Shown here piece after piece: positions 1 to 12,071 of a stretch of DNA of 64,000 bases. The position numbers and the translations under genes were made by a program. How positions within the stretch are numbered: position 1 is the stretch's first letter; the number at the start of each line of letters is the position of its first letter. Source of the DNA: Craspedostauros australis (Eukaryota > Bacillariophyta > Bacillariophyceae > Mastogloiales > Achnanthaceae); assembly GCA_026770025.1 (NCBI GenBank), contig JAMXDE010000048.1, positions 124,001-188,000 on the forward strand. The letters run 5' to 3'. The notes under the pieces are model-generated. The model was not told the origin of the DNA. It worked only from the letters and a program-made list of their open reading frames with translations, and did no database searches.

Positions 1-3000
1 CTCAAGCAACTTCATAACCTGCACGTATGGGGCAGTCCAGTCTATGTCCTTAACAAAGCGCTGGCCGATGGACGCAAGATACCCCGATGGGAACCAAGAG
101 GAGAGAGATACGTGAACATGGGTCTCTCTACGAAGCATGCTTCAACCGTACCTCTAGTCCTATCACCACGGACAGGTTCAATCACCCCTCAGTTCCACGT
201 CGTGTTCGATGACTGGTTCGCAACGATTGCTACCGACTTGAAGCAACTTCCAAGCTATCAATCGGAAGAATGGACTCGCATGTTTGGTGACACCACCTTC
301 CAATATCCATTCGATGACGACGATGTGGAATCAATGGAGCAGGACGACATCTTCGCATCAGACACGCGAGACCACAACCGGTTACAACGCAACGACGATA
401 ACACTCCACCACCGAGTTTTGATACGCGAAACCAACAAACCATCCGTGAAAGAACGCCACAGGTATTGGCGAAAGGGTCGCAACCAATGACACAACAGAT
501 CCCCGATCTCATGAGTGAAGCTCTCGCCCCTCCGATGCCAGTTTCAGAGGGAGCCAACAGGCAAATGTCCTCGACAGAGGGAGCTCCCGATGAGTCCCCG
601 GTACCTGACTCTACTATAGAGTCACCGGATCAGCGAACACTTCAACCGCAATTGAGCTCACCTCTCCGAGAATCACCAACATTGGAATTAGCAACTCCAT
701 TACCACTTCCAGCTCCGACGCCAATTCAGACGAGCTCCACGCCACCCATGATACCTAAGTCTGAGCCAACGCCAGAAAGACCTCAAAGCACGAGAATTCG
801 CAAACAACCAAAGCGATTCACGTACGCACGTATGGGAGGCAAAGCAGCCTGGCTGGACGACGAAGACACCGATGATTACTACTTCTGCCCTGCAGTAGCT
901 ACCTTGGAAGAGATCGAACAGGCCGCAACACCCAGGGAACTGCACCCCGACTCATCATCGATCATCACATTCTCACAAGCTATCGTCGATTGCTTACATA
1001 CAATCGAACCTCTCCAACGCAAAGGTAGCGACTCTCTCTCCATCGATCTACACCAATTCAAGGTGGACGCTCACTACTTGTTGCGCAGACTCCGAGGTCG
1101 ATTCAACACCTTGAATCCACAGCCAACCAACGTCGTCCTCCCAACGTTCGCTCCAAAGGCGGCTGAAGTAGAAGAAGCAAGCATCAACATGGCTGACTGG
1201 TGGCAACCGGACCCCGACAACATGACCGAGGAAGGAGCGACTCCATTTCAGGAGACGTACAACAACTTTCACTCGGACATGGAGGACCATTTCGAGAAAG
1301 ACCTCAACAGCGTCTTTCTCAACGAAGACCTCCTCCGACTGGCCACTGACCACGCCGTCGAGCAATTCGTGGAGAAGCTGAGCACCTTCATCAGTACTGG
1401 CACGATGGAACCCCACTTCGACGCTCTCGACTTCATGTCCAAGGCCAAATCAGGGCCATGGTACTACCAAGACCCCGAACATTTGATGAACCAAGGGTAC
1501 CTTCCACCCAAATCTGCGTACAACGCAGAAGCGTTCGTCCAAAGGACTCGCTCCGTGTGGAATGCGATGATCGAAAATCATCATTACCGTCTCGCATTCG
1601 AGCTACTCCGTCGCCAAGTGACGACGATCCGACCAGGACCGTGGCCACTTCCAAGCGAATACGAGATTGAGCAATTCGTCCAAGGCATGATTGAGTCGAA
1701 CACGGCGCCACTCACTTCGGCCCCAGCGACTCGCTCCGCCAACAAAGGATCCATGCTCGACATCGACTCGTCATCCACGCTCGACATCAACCCGTCGTTC
1801 ATCCTCGACACAGCGAAGTGCATTCCACCAACTACATGGGCGAACATCGAACAGCATGCCTACTCTGTCGCAATCATCGAGCCACAGAAGGATGCAACAA
1901 ACTACCCCACCTACGTCGATAATCGCATGATCAGCTACTTTGCCGCAGGTGGCGACTTGGAGATCGCCGAACGCACCTCGGTGTACAAGGCATCCAACAC
2001 CGACCCGGATACTCTCTCCTTCGACGAAGCCATTCGCGACGACAACAAAGACGAGTGGATGCAAGCCGCCGAAAAGGAGATTCGAGATCTCACGGAAAAG
2101 GGCACGTGGGAGGAAGTGAAGAAGATCGACATCAAGAACGATCGCATCTTTCCAGGAACCTGGGTCTTTCGCCGCAAGCGCCTCCCCGACGGAACCATCA
2201 AGAAATACAAGGGACGCTGGTGTTGCCGTGGAGACCTCATGCAAGAGGACTCCTCCACCTACGCACCAGTCGTCGCATGGTCATCCGTCCGCATCTTCCT
2301 CAGCACTTCCATCGTCATGGGTTGGACAACAACGTCCATCGACTTCACGAACGCTTTCGTGCAAGCATCCATCCACAAGCCAGTCTACCTTCATCTCCCT
2401 CGTGGATTCAAATCAACGAAGGGTCCCGACACCTGCCTCAAGCTCCGCAAGAGCCTGTACGGCTTGACGATTGCTCCTCGCCTCTGGTATGAACACCTCA
2501 TCCGAGCCCTCACTACGATCGGCTTCAAGGCCTGCGACCAAGAGCAGTGCTTGTTCATCAAGAAGGACATCATGATCGTCCTCTACGTTGACGATGCGGG
2601 CATCGCCTCCAAGACCAAGCAAGCCGCCGACGACTTCATCAAATCAATGCGCGACCTCGGCTTTGAGCTCACCCAAGAAGGAAGCTTCACCGAGTTCCTG
2701 GGAATCGAGCTCAGCCGTGATCCAAAAGCAGACACGGTCCATCTCCGCCAACCAGGACTAATCAAGAAGATCCTCGCCACTACGAAGATGACGAACTGCA
2801 GTCCGTGCCCCGTACCAACTACGCAGCTCGCACTGGGACAATGCAAGCATGAGCCTCCCATGAACGAACCATGGAACTACCGCTCCGTCGTCGGCATGCT
2901 GTTGTATCTCACGACCAACACTCGCCCCGACCTGGCATTCGCAGTCTCCCAAGTCGCTCGCTTCGGAAGTGACCCTCGCCGCTCACACGCCAAGGCCGTC

Positions 3001-3582
3001 AAGCGCATCATGCGCTATCTCAAGCACACTGAGGACAAGGGTACCATCGTGCGTCCCACCGGGCAGCTTGATCTCAAGTGCTACGTGGATGCAGACTTCG
3101 CAGGACTCTACGGACGAGAAGACAGCAAGGACCCCGTCTCAGTCAAGTCGCGCACTGGCTACCTCATTACGCTGGGAGGGTGCCCCCTCATTTGGAAGTC
3201 CAAACTCCAAACTGAGATTGCTCTATCTACGATGGAGTCCGAGTACGCCGCTCTCTCTCTCGCAATGCGCACGCTGATTCCCATTCAACAGCTCATCCGC
3301 CAAGTCATCAACAATGCCGGCACCACCATGCCACTGCACACCAACCTCCAGTGCACGGTGTTTGAGGACAACCAAGCCTGCATTTCCCTTGCTACCAATC
3401 ATCAACCAACCGCGCGCACCAAGCACTTCCTGACTAAGTGGCACTTCTTTTGGTACTGGGTCAAGGCAGGGTTCATCTACATCCAGCACATCGCAACACC
3501 GGAGCAACTGGCCGACATCTTCACCAAAGGACTGTCCATCGCAGTCTTCGAATACCTGCGATTCAAGATCATGGGTTGGTAA
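1..3582 (+). CDS. Ty1/copia retrotransposon Pol polyprotein, 5' part outside window
   Basis: The frame is open from the first base to the TAA at 3580-3582, so gag, protease and most of integrase lie left of the window. The first ~60 codons look like the C-terminal end of a copia integrase (HVWGSPVYVL). A very long linker of about 600 residues follows. Reverse transcriptase starts near nt 2050 (DEWMQAAEKEI), with the catalytic YVDD at nt 2584-2595. RNase H follows with YVDADFAG near nt 3080, STMESEYAALS near nt 3225, and the terminal RTKHF block. Integrase before RT is the copia order. There is no stop or frameshift over 1,190 codons, which suggests a young, possibly active copy. The element replicates through RNA and inserts by its integrase. 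Confidence 0.95.
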   Translation, partial: LKQLHNLHVWGSPVYVLNKALADGRKIPRWEPRGERYVNMGLSTKHASTVPLVLSPRTGSITPQFHVVFDDWFATIATDLKQLPSYQSEEWTRMFGDTTFQYPFDDDDVESMEQDDIFASDTRDHNRLQRNDDNTPPPSFDTRNQQTIRERTPQVLAKGSQPMTQQIPDLMSEALAPPMPVSEGANRQMSSTEGAPDESPVPDSTIESPDQRTLQPQLSSPLRESPTLELATPLPLPAPTPIQTSSTPPMIPKSEPTPERPQSTRIRKQPKRFTYARMGGKAAWLDDEDTDDYYFCPAVATLEEIEQAATPRELHPDSSSIITFSQAIVDCLHTIEPLQRKGSDSLSIDLHQFKVDAHYLLRRLRGRFNTLNPQPTNVVLPTFAPKAAEVEEASINMADWWQPDPDNMTEEGATPFQETYNNFHSDMEDHFEKDLNSVFLNEDLLRLATDHAVEQFVEKLSTFISTGTMEPHFDALDFMSKAKSGPWYYQDPEHLMNQGYLPPKSAYNAEAFVQRTRSVWNAMIENHHYRLAFELLRRQVTTIRPGPWPLPSEYEIEQFVQGMIESNTAPLTSAPATRSANKGSMLDIDSSSTLDINPSFILDTAKCIPPTTWANIEQHAYSVAIIEPQKDATNYPTYVDNRMISYFAAGGDLEIAERTSVYKASNTDPDTLSFDEAIRDDNKDEWMQAAEKEIRDLTEKGTWEEVKKIDIKNDRIFPGTWVFRRKRLPDGTIKKYKGRWCCRGDLMQEDSSTYAPVVAWSSVRIFLSTSIVMGWTTTSIDFTNAFVQASIHKPVYLHLPRGFKSTKGPDTCLKLRKSLYGLTIAPRLWYEHLIRALTTIGFKACDQEQCLFIKKDIMIVLYVDDAGIASKTKQAADDFIKSMRDLGFELTQEGSFTEFLGIELSRDPKADTVHLRQPGLIKKILATTKMTNCSPCPVPTTQLALGQCKHEPPMNEPWNYRSVVGMLLYLTTNTRPDLAFAVSQVARFGSDPRRSHAKAVKRIMRYLKHTEDKGTIVRPTGQLDLKCYVDADFAGLYGREDSKDPVSVKSRTGYLITLGGCPLIWKSKLQTEIALSTMESEYAALSLAMRTLIPIQQLIRQVINNAGTTMPLHTNLQCTVFEDNQACISLATNHQPTARTKHFLTKWHFFWYWVKAGFIYIQHIATPEQLADIFTKGLSIAVFEYLRFKIMGW

Positions 3583-3656
3583 TAACCAACAACAACAAAC
3601 AACAACGAAGGATGAAGTTTTCATCGATACCACAACTCCAATCACGACCCAACACT

Positions 3657-3668
3657 GAGAGGGAGAGT
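3657..3668 (+). promoter_or_regulatory. Candidate polypurine tract of the copia element
   Basis: A purine-only run (GAGAGGGAGAG) lies 75 bp after the pol stop. This is where an LTR retrotransposon keeps the primer for plus-strand DNA synthesis. The base after it should be the first base of the 3' LTR, and TTGAGATTC follows. Confidence 0.55.
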
Positions 3669-4400
3669 TGAGATTCAATGAGGGACAGACTAGTACCGAA
3701 CACGGTATCAACCCGATGGGAGAAATTCCTGTTTTGGCGCGAAATCTTCCGACTTGATTGACCACCAAACCTTTTTCTCCTCCTTTCTCTCCTCCATTCA
3801 CGAATCCATCATGACTCAAACCTGACCGACCTGACTCACACCCCACCTGGGAACTATATGCTCTTCAGATCCTCCTTACTAAAACTTATCTCGATTCCTT
3901 CATTGCTGATGACCACCACACTACCACCGTGGTCTCAGCATGCGTATCCAACTTGCTTCAACTCAAGCAATGGAATCCGAGTGTCAGCTTCAGCCACAGC
4001 CACTGCTTCATGACCGTCACCACTGATTGTCATGACCTACACTGCAGTGTAACTACATGTGCGGAGAGCAAGGTACTGTATTGACTGTCTACTCTGTTGC
4101 ACTGAATCAAGTGCATCAGTGCAGGGTCTCGCCAAGTTGTGTGGCATCGTTTCTTCACCCTACTAACACCAATAAGCTAACTCATAATAACGGACTAGGA
4201 TTAGCTACAAAGCACTCTACTTCTCATCGTTACAAGTTATAACTATTCAAACAGCACACCTCTCTTGAACTGCATCACACGGCTATCCCGAAGCCGGCAG
4301 ATTCACGAGGCATTCTCCACCGATTCGCGACGCCTACGCACGAATCCTAACTTATGGTAATCTATTGTGTTGAACTCTATTCTATGATATGTTTGTGCAT
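3669..4400 (+). repeat. Probable 3' LTR of the copia element (right end uncertain)
   Basis: Non-coding sequence starting with TG directly after the candidate polypurine tract. It contains no convincing gene up to the next coding region. The 5' LTR is outside the window, so the right border and target-site duplication cannot be placed. The end at about 4400 is a guess, limited by the next gene at 4530. Confidence 0.4.
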
Positions 4401-4529
4401 GGTGAAAATTGTGTGTCTGTGTGCAGACAGGCAGTGTAGGTACTGCAGATAGTATTCATGGTTGCGTACTCGTTCGGCGATTGGCTGCAACTGCATCTGC
4501 GACTTCAAGTCTAAGCGCAGGAAAGCAAG

Positions 4530-5860
4530 TTACTGAACCATCATGGCTGGCAGCACCTTGTGCAGAACAGGACTGAACCATTGCTGGACAATCTCCTTCG
4601 ATCCGTACCATCTCGATTCCGAGGCTTCAGATGTGGGAGATGTGCGTTGATCGTGCTCATGTTGATGCTGATGCTGGTTCTGCAGCATGGAGGTGTGGTA
4701 CACGTTGTCCAAGGTGATCTGGAGATTGGAACCCTCCAGGTGCGCAAGCGGGACAGGGACGATGCCATCACCGTCCTGGTGTCCTTGACCGGACAGCAAC
4801 TTGTACGATTGGTACGCAAGCATGTGATCAGCATCTGGCTGTGAGGTGATGGTGTGTGGGGAAGGGATGTCCGCTTGCTGCTGCTCGACATTCAATGCGG
4901 ATCCGGCAGCAGACACGTAGAAGAGACGGTCGTTGAAGAAGGCACCTGGGAAGGTGTCGTGAACGATGCGGAGTGCACCGCCGGTGATGTCGACGGAACC
5001 CTTGGGGCATGGGATGTGGGGAGATCCGAGCGTGACGATTCCCAGAATGCTGTCGATGTCAATCTGCAGATCCTTGCTGTTGGTGTCATCCATTCCGTAT
5101 CCGACAGCGGCTCTGTTTGTTGGAAGGAGGCGAATGATGAATGATGAAAGATGCATGGTGATGATGCATGGGGGAGAACGCGGGTGTTGATAGTGTGAGT
5201 GAAATGAATAGAGGAGAGCAGAGCAGAGCACTCAAGCATGCACAGTAGCAGTCGCATAGGAGCAAAGCCGCACCAAACTCACCTTGCGAGCCAGCCACCG
5301 GCGGAGTGTCCCACCAGGATGATCTTGGCGGTCGTGCCTTCCTCCTTGGCGACATCCTGGATTCTCTTGACCTCTTTCGCCACCTTCTGAAGGTACCATC
5401 GGTACGCCCACTTGGTTGCTGGTGCCTTGAAGGTCATGAAGTCGAGATCGCACATGCCGAATGCGATGGTCTGTGCCCAATCATGTCGCTGGAGTGGCAG
5501 GACGTGGATGTGATCCATTGCGTTGGTCATGTCGTCGTTGGTCATGTTGTTGTTGCTGTTGCTGTTGTTGCTGCCCCACCATCCAGCGTCGATGGCTTGC
5601 TGTGCGATGTTGGGAACAAGGTCATCGACGTAGTCGCTGGCTGCGGTTGCGAAGCCTGGGAGAACGAGGACGTGCGTTTGCTGTGGATTGATGTGAGTTG
5701 CCGTGGCGGCTGGCGGCGGTCCTTGTCGTGTGTGTGTGGTTGATGTTTTTGACGCCGATGGTGTGTTGTGTGTCACCCACGCTTGGCAGTTTGTGATGGA
5801 GTTGCACAGACACAGCAGCGTGAGTGTGATGAGTGCCGTCGTGTTGTTGTATGCTGTCAT
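4530..5860 (-). CDS. Plastid-targeted alpha/beta hydrolase (lipase-like)
   Basis: Two exons, 5283-5860 and 4530-5112, joined across a 170 bp GT-AG intron (5113-5282). The frame is kept (GGWLAR then AAVGYG), giving 386 residues. The N-terminus has a hydrophobic signal ending in CQA-W followed by a Ser/Thr-rich stretch, the diatom bipartite plastid presequence pattern. Family marks are VLVLPGF (residue ~65), the nucleophile elbow GHSAGG, LGSPHIPCP, GDGIVPVPLAHLEG supplying the acidic residue, and VYHTS supplying the histidine. A WYGS block near the C-terminus matches plant chloroplast alpha/beta hydrolases with the same segment order. The substrate is unknown; a lipid ester is plausible. Catalytic residues are all present. 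Confidence 0.85.
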
Positions 5861-7862
5861 TGCGGTTGTTGTTACTGTTCTTCTTCTTCTTCGGATGCCC
5901 TTGTTGGATTGTGTTGTGTGTGTGGAGCGGATGTATTCTCTTGATTGTTGTTGTTGTTGTAGTTGTTGCTGTTATTGTTGTTGCGGTTTGTGGAGTGGAT
6001 GGGTTTGTATTTTGTGAGAGGAAGGTTGAGCCGCTTCGTTTTGTTTTGCTTCTCACAGACACCACAAGAAGATGAAGAAGGTACCAGCTTGCCGATTCAA
6101 GAGCGGCAACCTCCGCAATCTGTCATACAGGTTCCAGTCATGGCGGAATACATGCGAGTGCAGAGAACACAACACCCTGGAGCAGTCTCAGCCACACTTC
6201 CATCCCCAAGCATTGGTCTTGTTCGGCACACAGGAAATAGAGGTGGGACCACAAGCAGCGAGTACCGCAAAACACACGAAGTTGTGGCGTTGTGTGGTGA
6301 AAGTGAGCTTCACTGAACGTTTGGAAACAGGAACACCGGTTTGTCATGAATTAGTTGCCACGTCCATCCTTGGCGGCCAATCAGAAGCCTCTACCAGTCC
6401 TTCGCCAATACAACTTCAATGGTCTCACACCCAACCACGAACAACACGTTACGAAAGACAACATCCCTTCTCCCCTCCCCACACAAAGAACAACAACAAT
6501 CCGAGATACACAGTTGGGCGTGCTGGTCGTGAATGACTTATCCTGCCCATTCCAACTGTTAATTGGCTCTCGGAGAAACCCCCATAAATCCGCAAACATC
6601 ATCACCACTGCGCAATGCGCAGCCAAGAGAACAACAACAACAACAAGAACAGCGGGCCCTTCACGACTCAACCAGTTCACATGTTCACCAAACAAGATGG
6701 AGCAAACTGGTTGCAGAGCAACTGCAGAGCGGAGGATGGATGGTATGCATGGTATGCACGGTACGCATGGCGAAGATGGTATTGGTTTGCATGATTGGGT
6801 CTGGATCACCATGATGATGAAGACGACGACGATGATGATGATGATGATAGCAAGCACGCAGGATGTGGCCTTGCCGCCAGTCTATCACTGTGTGCGGGTC
6901 TCTGTTCTCGGTTTTGCAATTGCGGTCGCGAGTGTTGCCGCAGTCTCCCGCCACAACTGGACGCCATACTCGGACTCAAATAGCGAGGCACACAGAGTAG
7001 CTGGTCTTCAAGTGTTGCACGATTGGTGACGGTGCTCAAGCTGATGTTCCCTGTCAATGCTCCATCATCACGAAATCTGCTGGACCGCTGGGTTGTATGT
7101 ACCTGCTTCGAACATGTGTAGGTCGTCTGTGTGGATGATGAGACGTGCGCATCTGTCCGAGTATGAATACATGCTGAGAGAGAAGAGGAGGAAGGATGGC
7201 ACGATCAGGAGGATGTCCATGGTTCGGACTTGCAGGGCGCGAGTATCGTGCTGGTTTGTGTTGCTTGGTGTGATGGCATCCATAGACTGGTCTGCATGGT
7301 GAGGAGTTTTGCGTTGCCACTCTGCCGTTGCTTGAGCCAAAGTATGTGGTATGTGGTGTGTGATTTGATTTGAATTGGGATTGGGATCACCACGCAAGAC
7401 CAACCTCTCCCCACTCACCGGTGTTGTTGCATCATTACTCTTGCCTCGTTCGTAAGCACATGTTGAGCGTTTGTGTGTGAACACCAAATGTTCGCCGTTG
7501 GCGTGGACTGGTGAATGACGTGTTTCGACAACCAACCAGATCGCTCCTTCACATTTCGGGATTGGTGATTGAGTCTCGTGGGGAGAAGGGGACTGATCAA
7601 ACTGGTGACGTTGCTGTGAATGGCGATTCTACATAGAGTATTATGACGCTAACGCCCACGAACCATACAAATGATGTCATGAACGAATGCAATTCACGTT
7701 GTTGCTGTACCCGCTGTGTTGTTGACTCGTCATTCTTGTCCCTCTGTGCAGTCTTCTCCATTGTGGTTGTGTTTGTGGATGTGCACGACTGCCTGTTGGT
7801 GTGGATTCTTCCGATGTCCATCCTCTCCTCACAAAATCAAAAGCGATACAAACACAACAGCC

Positions 7863-7896
<34 letters not shown>

Positions 7897-7972
7897 CGAA
7901 GCAAAAGAGGACAATCAGACTCTACCCAATCAACAACAAATAATACACACAACACACACCACACACACAATA
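5861..7972. other. Intergenic region without a supportable gene
   Basis: Rich in CAA/TTG and GAT trinucleotide runs, for example near 5860-6000, 6816-6848 and 7862-7897. Open frames across 6355-7029, 7068-7535 and 7643-8287 are low-complexity translations of these repeats, and some lack ATG starts. I see no domain or conserved motif. Confidence 0.5.
7862..7897 (+). repeat. (CAA)n microsatellite
   Basis: About twelve uninterrupted CAA units shortly before the left inverted repeat at 7973. In the + frame it reads as poly-Asn, which explains an otherwise spurious open frame. Confidence 0.95.
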
Positions 7973-8025
7973 CCTTCCACCTCACTCACTCGGCAAACCG
8001 ATAGCACTAGTTGTAGAGTTTTTGC
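7973..8025 (+). repeat. Left terminal inverted repeat (53 bp)
   Basis: Starts CCTTCCACCTCACTCACTCG and ends GTAGAGTTTTTGC. It matches the reverse complement of 13209-13262 with one mismatch and one length difference in the T run. It is preceded by TA. Confidence 0.85.
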
Positions 8026-8222
8026 TGTTTTTCTGGCCAGAATGACTCGTGTTTGCATGATCCCGGGAGTATCGGCAATGCTCCCAACACTACAGTTTCT
8101 AAAACCAACGAGTGGCCAGTGGCGTGACTGGTCGCAACTCACAAAACTGAGCAACAGAGGTTTGCGTTGTTGTCGAACACCCATCATCATCTTATGGCAT
8201 CACACCTGTCCCCTCTCCACCT

Positions 8223-8573
8223 CTATTTCCTTGATGCTAATACTTTTTCTAATTCTACTAATAGGCTTCGTTTCCTTCTCCTCATAGGCGTTTCTGCTGT
8301 GGGTCTGTGTGTTGCCCATTCTGTCATGAGGGTGTTGTAGGCAAAGATACGCTTCGATCTTGGTAATGCTTGCCTGGTCCGTTCCTGCCACTGGTCACCC
8401 ACGCGCACATGGTCCCAATTGACATTTATCTTGGCCATGCATAGCATATCCGCTTCGCTTTGCTTTATAAAGTCCAGGATAACTTTGTTCTTGAGTTGGC
8501 ATGCAAGAAGTGGGAGTTGAGAGACGTTCTGGAACACGATCCGTATTGATTTGGTGGATTTGTGTGCCACCAC
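8223..8573 (-). pseudogene. Endonuclease/exonuclease/phosphatase (EEP) N-terminal fragment of a LINE-like element
   Basis: The frame reads IRIVFQNVSQLP, then DFIKQSEADMLCMAKINVNW and DQWQERTR. This is the first ~70 residues of the EEP endonuclease used by non-LTR retrotransposons, with the FQN and NVNW segments visible. The position usually holding the catalytic Glu (as in AEVNVNW-type segments) reads Lys. After IFAYN the frame changes and the rest of EEP and any reverse transcriptase are missing. The frame opens on GTG, not ATG. This is a dead remnant downstream of the ORF1-like region. Confidence 0.65.
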
Positions 8574-9049
8574 ATTCCCACAAGCATAGTTTCGCCCACT
8601 TACTTTGGTGTGATCCTTGTCATGTTGTTAGAGTTCCGCAGCACTGACCTGTGCCAGGTCTGCTTCCGTCCTTGTCATTCTGGGTATTTTAGGTGGTTGA
8701 GCTGCCTTGGCTGTGCGTGGGTTCGTGTTCCTCCTGAAGTTGTGGCTGTTTGCTGTTGGTGTTGCCATTTCTTCGGGCGAGCAGCGGTGCCTTGTCATAC
8801 TGCCTATGCCCAGTGATTCACCTGCATTTGGCGTTGGTTGCTGGCTCCGCATGGTGGGCCTACTTCTTTGGATAGCCCTCATGTGTTTGATGCTGTTGTT
8901 GTTGTTGGTCTTGTTGTAGTAGATGTTGTGCTCTGCACTTTTACACTTTCCTTACAAGCTGTTACAGGTGCTGCTGACATCACAGTTGCTGGTTCTGTTG
9001 TTGCCATTGTGCTCTTTGCCGTTTCTCTTTGTTTCTTCATTGTTGTTGT

Positions 9050-12000
9050 TTATTCTGTTGGCTCTGTGGCTACTGTTGGTGGTGGTGATACTGTGTGTAT
9101 TGTCGGGTCCTTCGCTGTGTTCCCGCCTGTTGAGATAGTTGTCGCTGCTGTTGTTGTCGCGCGCTCGACTGAGTTGTGTTTTGGTGTCTCTGCTGTTGCT
9201 GTTCCTATTGTTGCCGGTTGATAGTGTTGGCTTGTTTTCTGCCGTTCTCGTTGGGGCTGCGCCTGTGGTTTCTTTGTCGCTGGATTTTTGCTGAGTCCCT
9301 TCCTTCCCACGTATTTACTAGTCACTCTTACTTTGTTTACTCTTGGCTTGCGTTCTGGGGGATGCTGCCTGTTGGGTTGTTGGTGTCCACGAGGTCGGAC
9401 CCACCTGATTCGGCATCACTGCTGTTCTTGGCCACTAACTTGGATGCCTGCTTTTCATGCACTTCTTCGCTGCTACTATCCTTGCTATCTTCTTCGCTGT
9501 CCTCCTTGCTGTCGTCACTGTTGTCATCACTCATGTCATCTCCTTCTGGAATGGTATTCTCTGGGGCAGACAAGTTGAAATCCGTTTTTGCTTCGGCGGC
9601 CGTCGCGAACCTACCTGGGTTGGCAGTCTTGTGGTGGGATGTACGCGTGATGGCTTGCGCGACGTGATCAGCTTGTTGGACCACTGATGCCATTGCAAAT
9701 GTGCCTACGGTGTTGTTGTCCCTGTTTTTAGTGTGGGGGTTGCTTTCCATTTGCACTTCAAACTTCAACAGCAGGACAGGCTTCATGTTCCCGTCCTTAT
9801 CCACGTATCCTTCCCACCCCACATCCGCTGGGGTGAGCCCCACCATTTCCTCTGCATCGAGGTCGAGGAAGTTGCCACCAGCTTGAACCAGCTGCCCCAT
9901 CTCCCATTTCCTCCTTGCTCCGAATGAGGCCTGTCTCCCAGTCTACTTCATAATACTGGTTCTGTGCCCACGCCTCTCGTGTGAACCACCCTTGACAATT
10001 ATGGTCAAGCTTCTTGCTGCAAAAGAAGGTGAGCTTCGAAATGGGTCCCAGCACTTAGATTCTCCGTTTGGGATGGAATACGAAGACAGTTCTGTTGTGG
10101 TCCATCCTGCCTGTGTCAATCGACATGAAGAGAGCGAAGTCTGGGTTCCTGGACGATCTGAGGTTCATGATCGCCTCCCTCAGGGTCAGATTCCAAATAG
10201 GCAACTCCACATCAAGCTGTCCAATCGAGTACACTCCTTGGGTTTTCATAGTCTTCTTGAATTGAACCTGGTGGGCTACCATGGAGCTCAGATTAGCAAG
10301 TTCTCTAGGGGGCGGTGGAATCTTTGGTCCAGCGTGTCAGGCATGAACTGCATCTGCTTGTCAAGCAACCGGACCTTGTCGGCACAGTTGTTGAAGAGTT
10401 CTTTCCTGTCTGTTCGGCATTGGAACGAGCGCGACTCTCCGCACATGATGTGTGTCGCTCTCAGTCTGTTGCGGTAGTCTTTGCCTTCTACCTGGTGTTG
10501 CCCTTGCTTTCTCACAAGGTGAATCTCCTGGATCCGCAACTGGACTGTGAACTTGTTTTGGACTAGTTCGCTCATGTTGATTGCCTTTGTCAGATCATCA
10601 GTGTTGGTAGTGCTGTGGCTCCCAAACAACCAACTGGCTGCAACAATGTTGTGCTCCTGGATATCTGACTTGCGAAAATGAATGGCTGCCATGCTCAGGG
10701 TACTGTCATTGTCGAATGCTTCAATCTCCTGCATATGAGCAACTCACAGTCTGCTGTACATCATGGATTCCGTCTTTGCATAGAGACTCTCCACAATTTG
10801 TTTCAGGGTCTCCCTTGTGGACCATGGTACGTCAGCGGAGGACAATGGACGCATTGTGTTGTTCTTATGCCACGCCATGATCTGCGCCTTCGAGTCCGCC
10901 CTGAAAATGAATGCACAAAGGGCGTTCATACTGGCAATAACCTGCACCAGCGGGGAGTCATGGCCTTCACGCATCATGGGGAGTTGGACGTCAAAGAACA
11001 TCTTGTGGTACTTGCTGATCACATCATTCACACTGTGGAGGTCTTGCAGTTTTGGCTGCTTGTGCGGAAACGTCACAACCTTGTGTCTTAGTTTTCACTG
11101 TTTCTTGTTTTGCCACCAGGTTGGGGGATTTCGCCTGTTCTTCTTTTTCGTTGTCCAGAGGCATGCCTTTGACCATCATGAGTGCCATCCTCACACCAAT
11201 CCATGCTGCTGTCTTGTGTGTTGCCTTGATCTGCTCGGACTTCCACAGCCCTCCGGAGAATTTGTTGGAGGTGGCAACCAGTCTGACGCTCAGCTTGACC
11301 ATGTGCAGGTTCATGCCTGCGGACATCTTGTTGAAGTACACATTGTGAAACATGCCCGTCCAGTCATCAAGAGAGGCACCCTCTTTCAGGGCCCTGTCCA
11401 GGTCCTTCACAAATGCCAGCACTTCATCCATTGCACCTTCTTCCCCCATCATGTGCACAAAGGGTTCAGACCCTCTGATCAGCAGGTTGCGTTCCTGGAG
11501 GATGTCACCCCATTTTCGCTCCAGCTGGTGGCTCCAAATCCAACAGTTCTCATTCTCTGTGGGACAAGTTGACACTGTCTTTTTTGCTGGTGAGATCCTG
11601 GCCTGTTGCTTTCCTCCTCAACCACCTCCTCATCCGCTGTCACCACCAGTGTGACACCCTCCTCTTCCTGTACCCGCACGGGGTGTTGTCTGTTTCTTTT
11701 GGGTCCTCTGAGAGCCTCTCCCAGAGTTGTTTGTAACATCGTTGCATGCCATGGTAATATATGTTTTCTAGTGCAGTTTCTACTTGTTCTACGTAAATTG
11801 CACTGGTCCTACGTACGTCTTCAACTGTGGGACGGTCACAAGACTGTAGGTAGAATGCACTATTTTTCCGAGTGTTTCCCATGTCTTGGCTTTCACAGAA
11901 ACCAACAGTGGACTCACCAGACCCAGGATTTGTGGCAAAGGTTTGGAGGCATTCGTTGGAATTCTGTTTTAATTTCCCAAACCCCAACAGCAAGAAAAGA

Positions 12001-12071
12001 CCGTCACCAAGAAAAGAAACACAACAACACGACAATGGGGAAACAAAACAACACTCTGTGAGAACTGCCAA
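9050..12071 (-). pseudogene. Decayed ORF1-like region of the same LINE-like element
   Basis: Consecutive minus-strand frames run 11640-12071, 11024-11575, 10744-11076, 10288-10734, 10055-10282, 9797-10054 and 9337-9900, with a shorter, doubtful stretch to about 9050. They adjoin or overlap in changing frames, as in one long coding sequence cut by frameshifts and stops. One join is clear: KEEMG at ~9900 in one frame continues as QLVQAGGNFLDLDAEEMVG in another. The last part is an acidic Ser/Asp/Glu-rich tail. The protein resembles the first ORF of diatom LINE-like elements in its position upstream of EEP; its biochemical role is unknown. Confidence 0.55.

Noticed and set aside
7643..8287. Plus-strand 214-codon frame with poly-Asn
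   Set aside because: It is produced by the (CAA)n repeat and crosses the left terminal inverted repeat. The composition is not protein-like.
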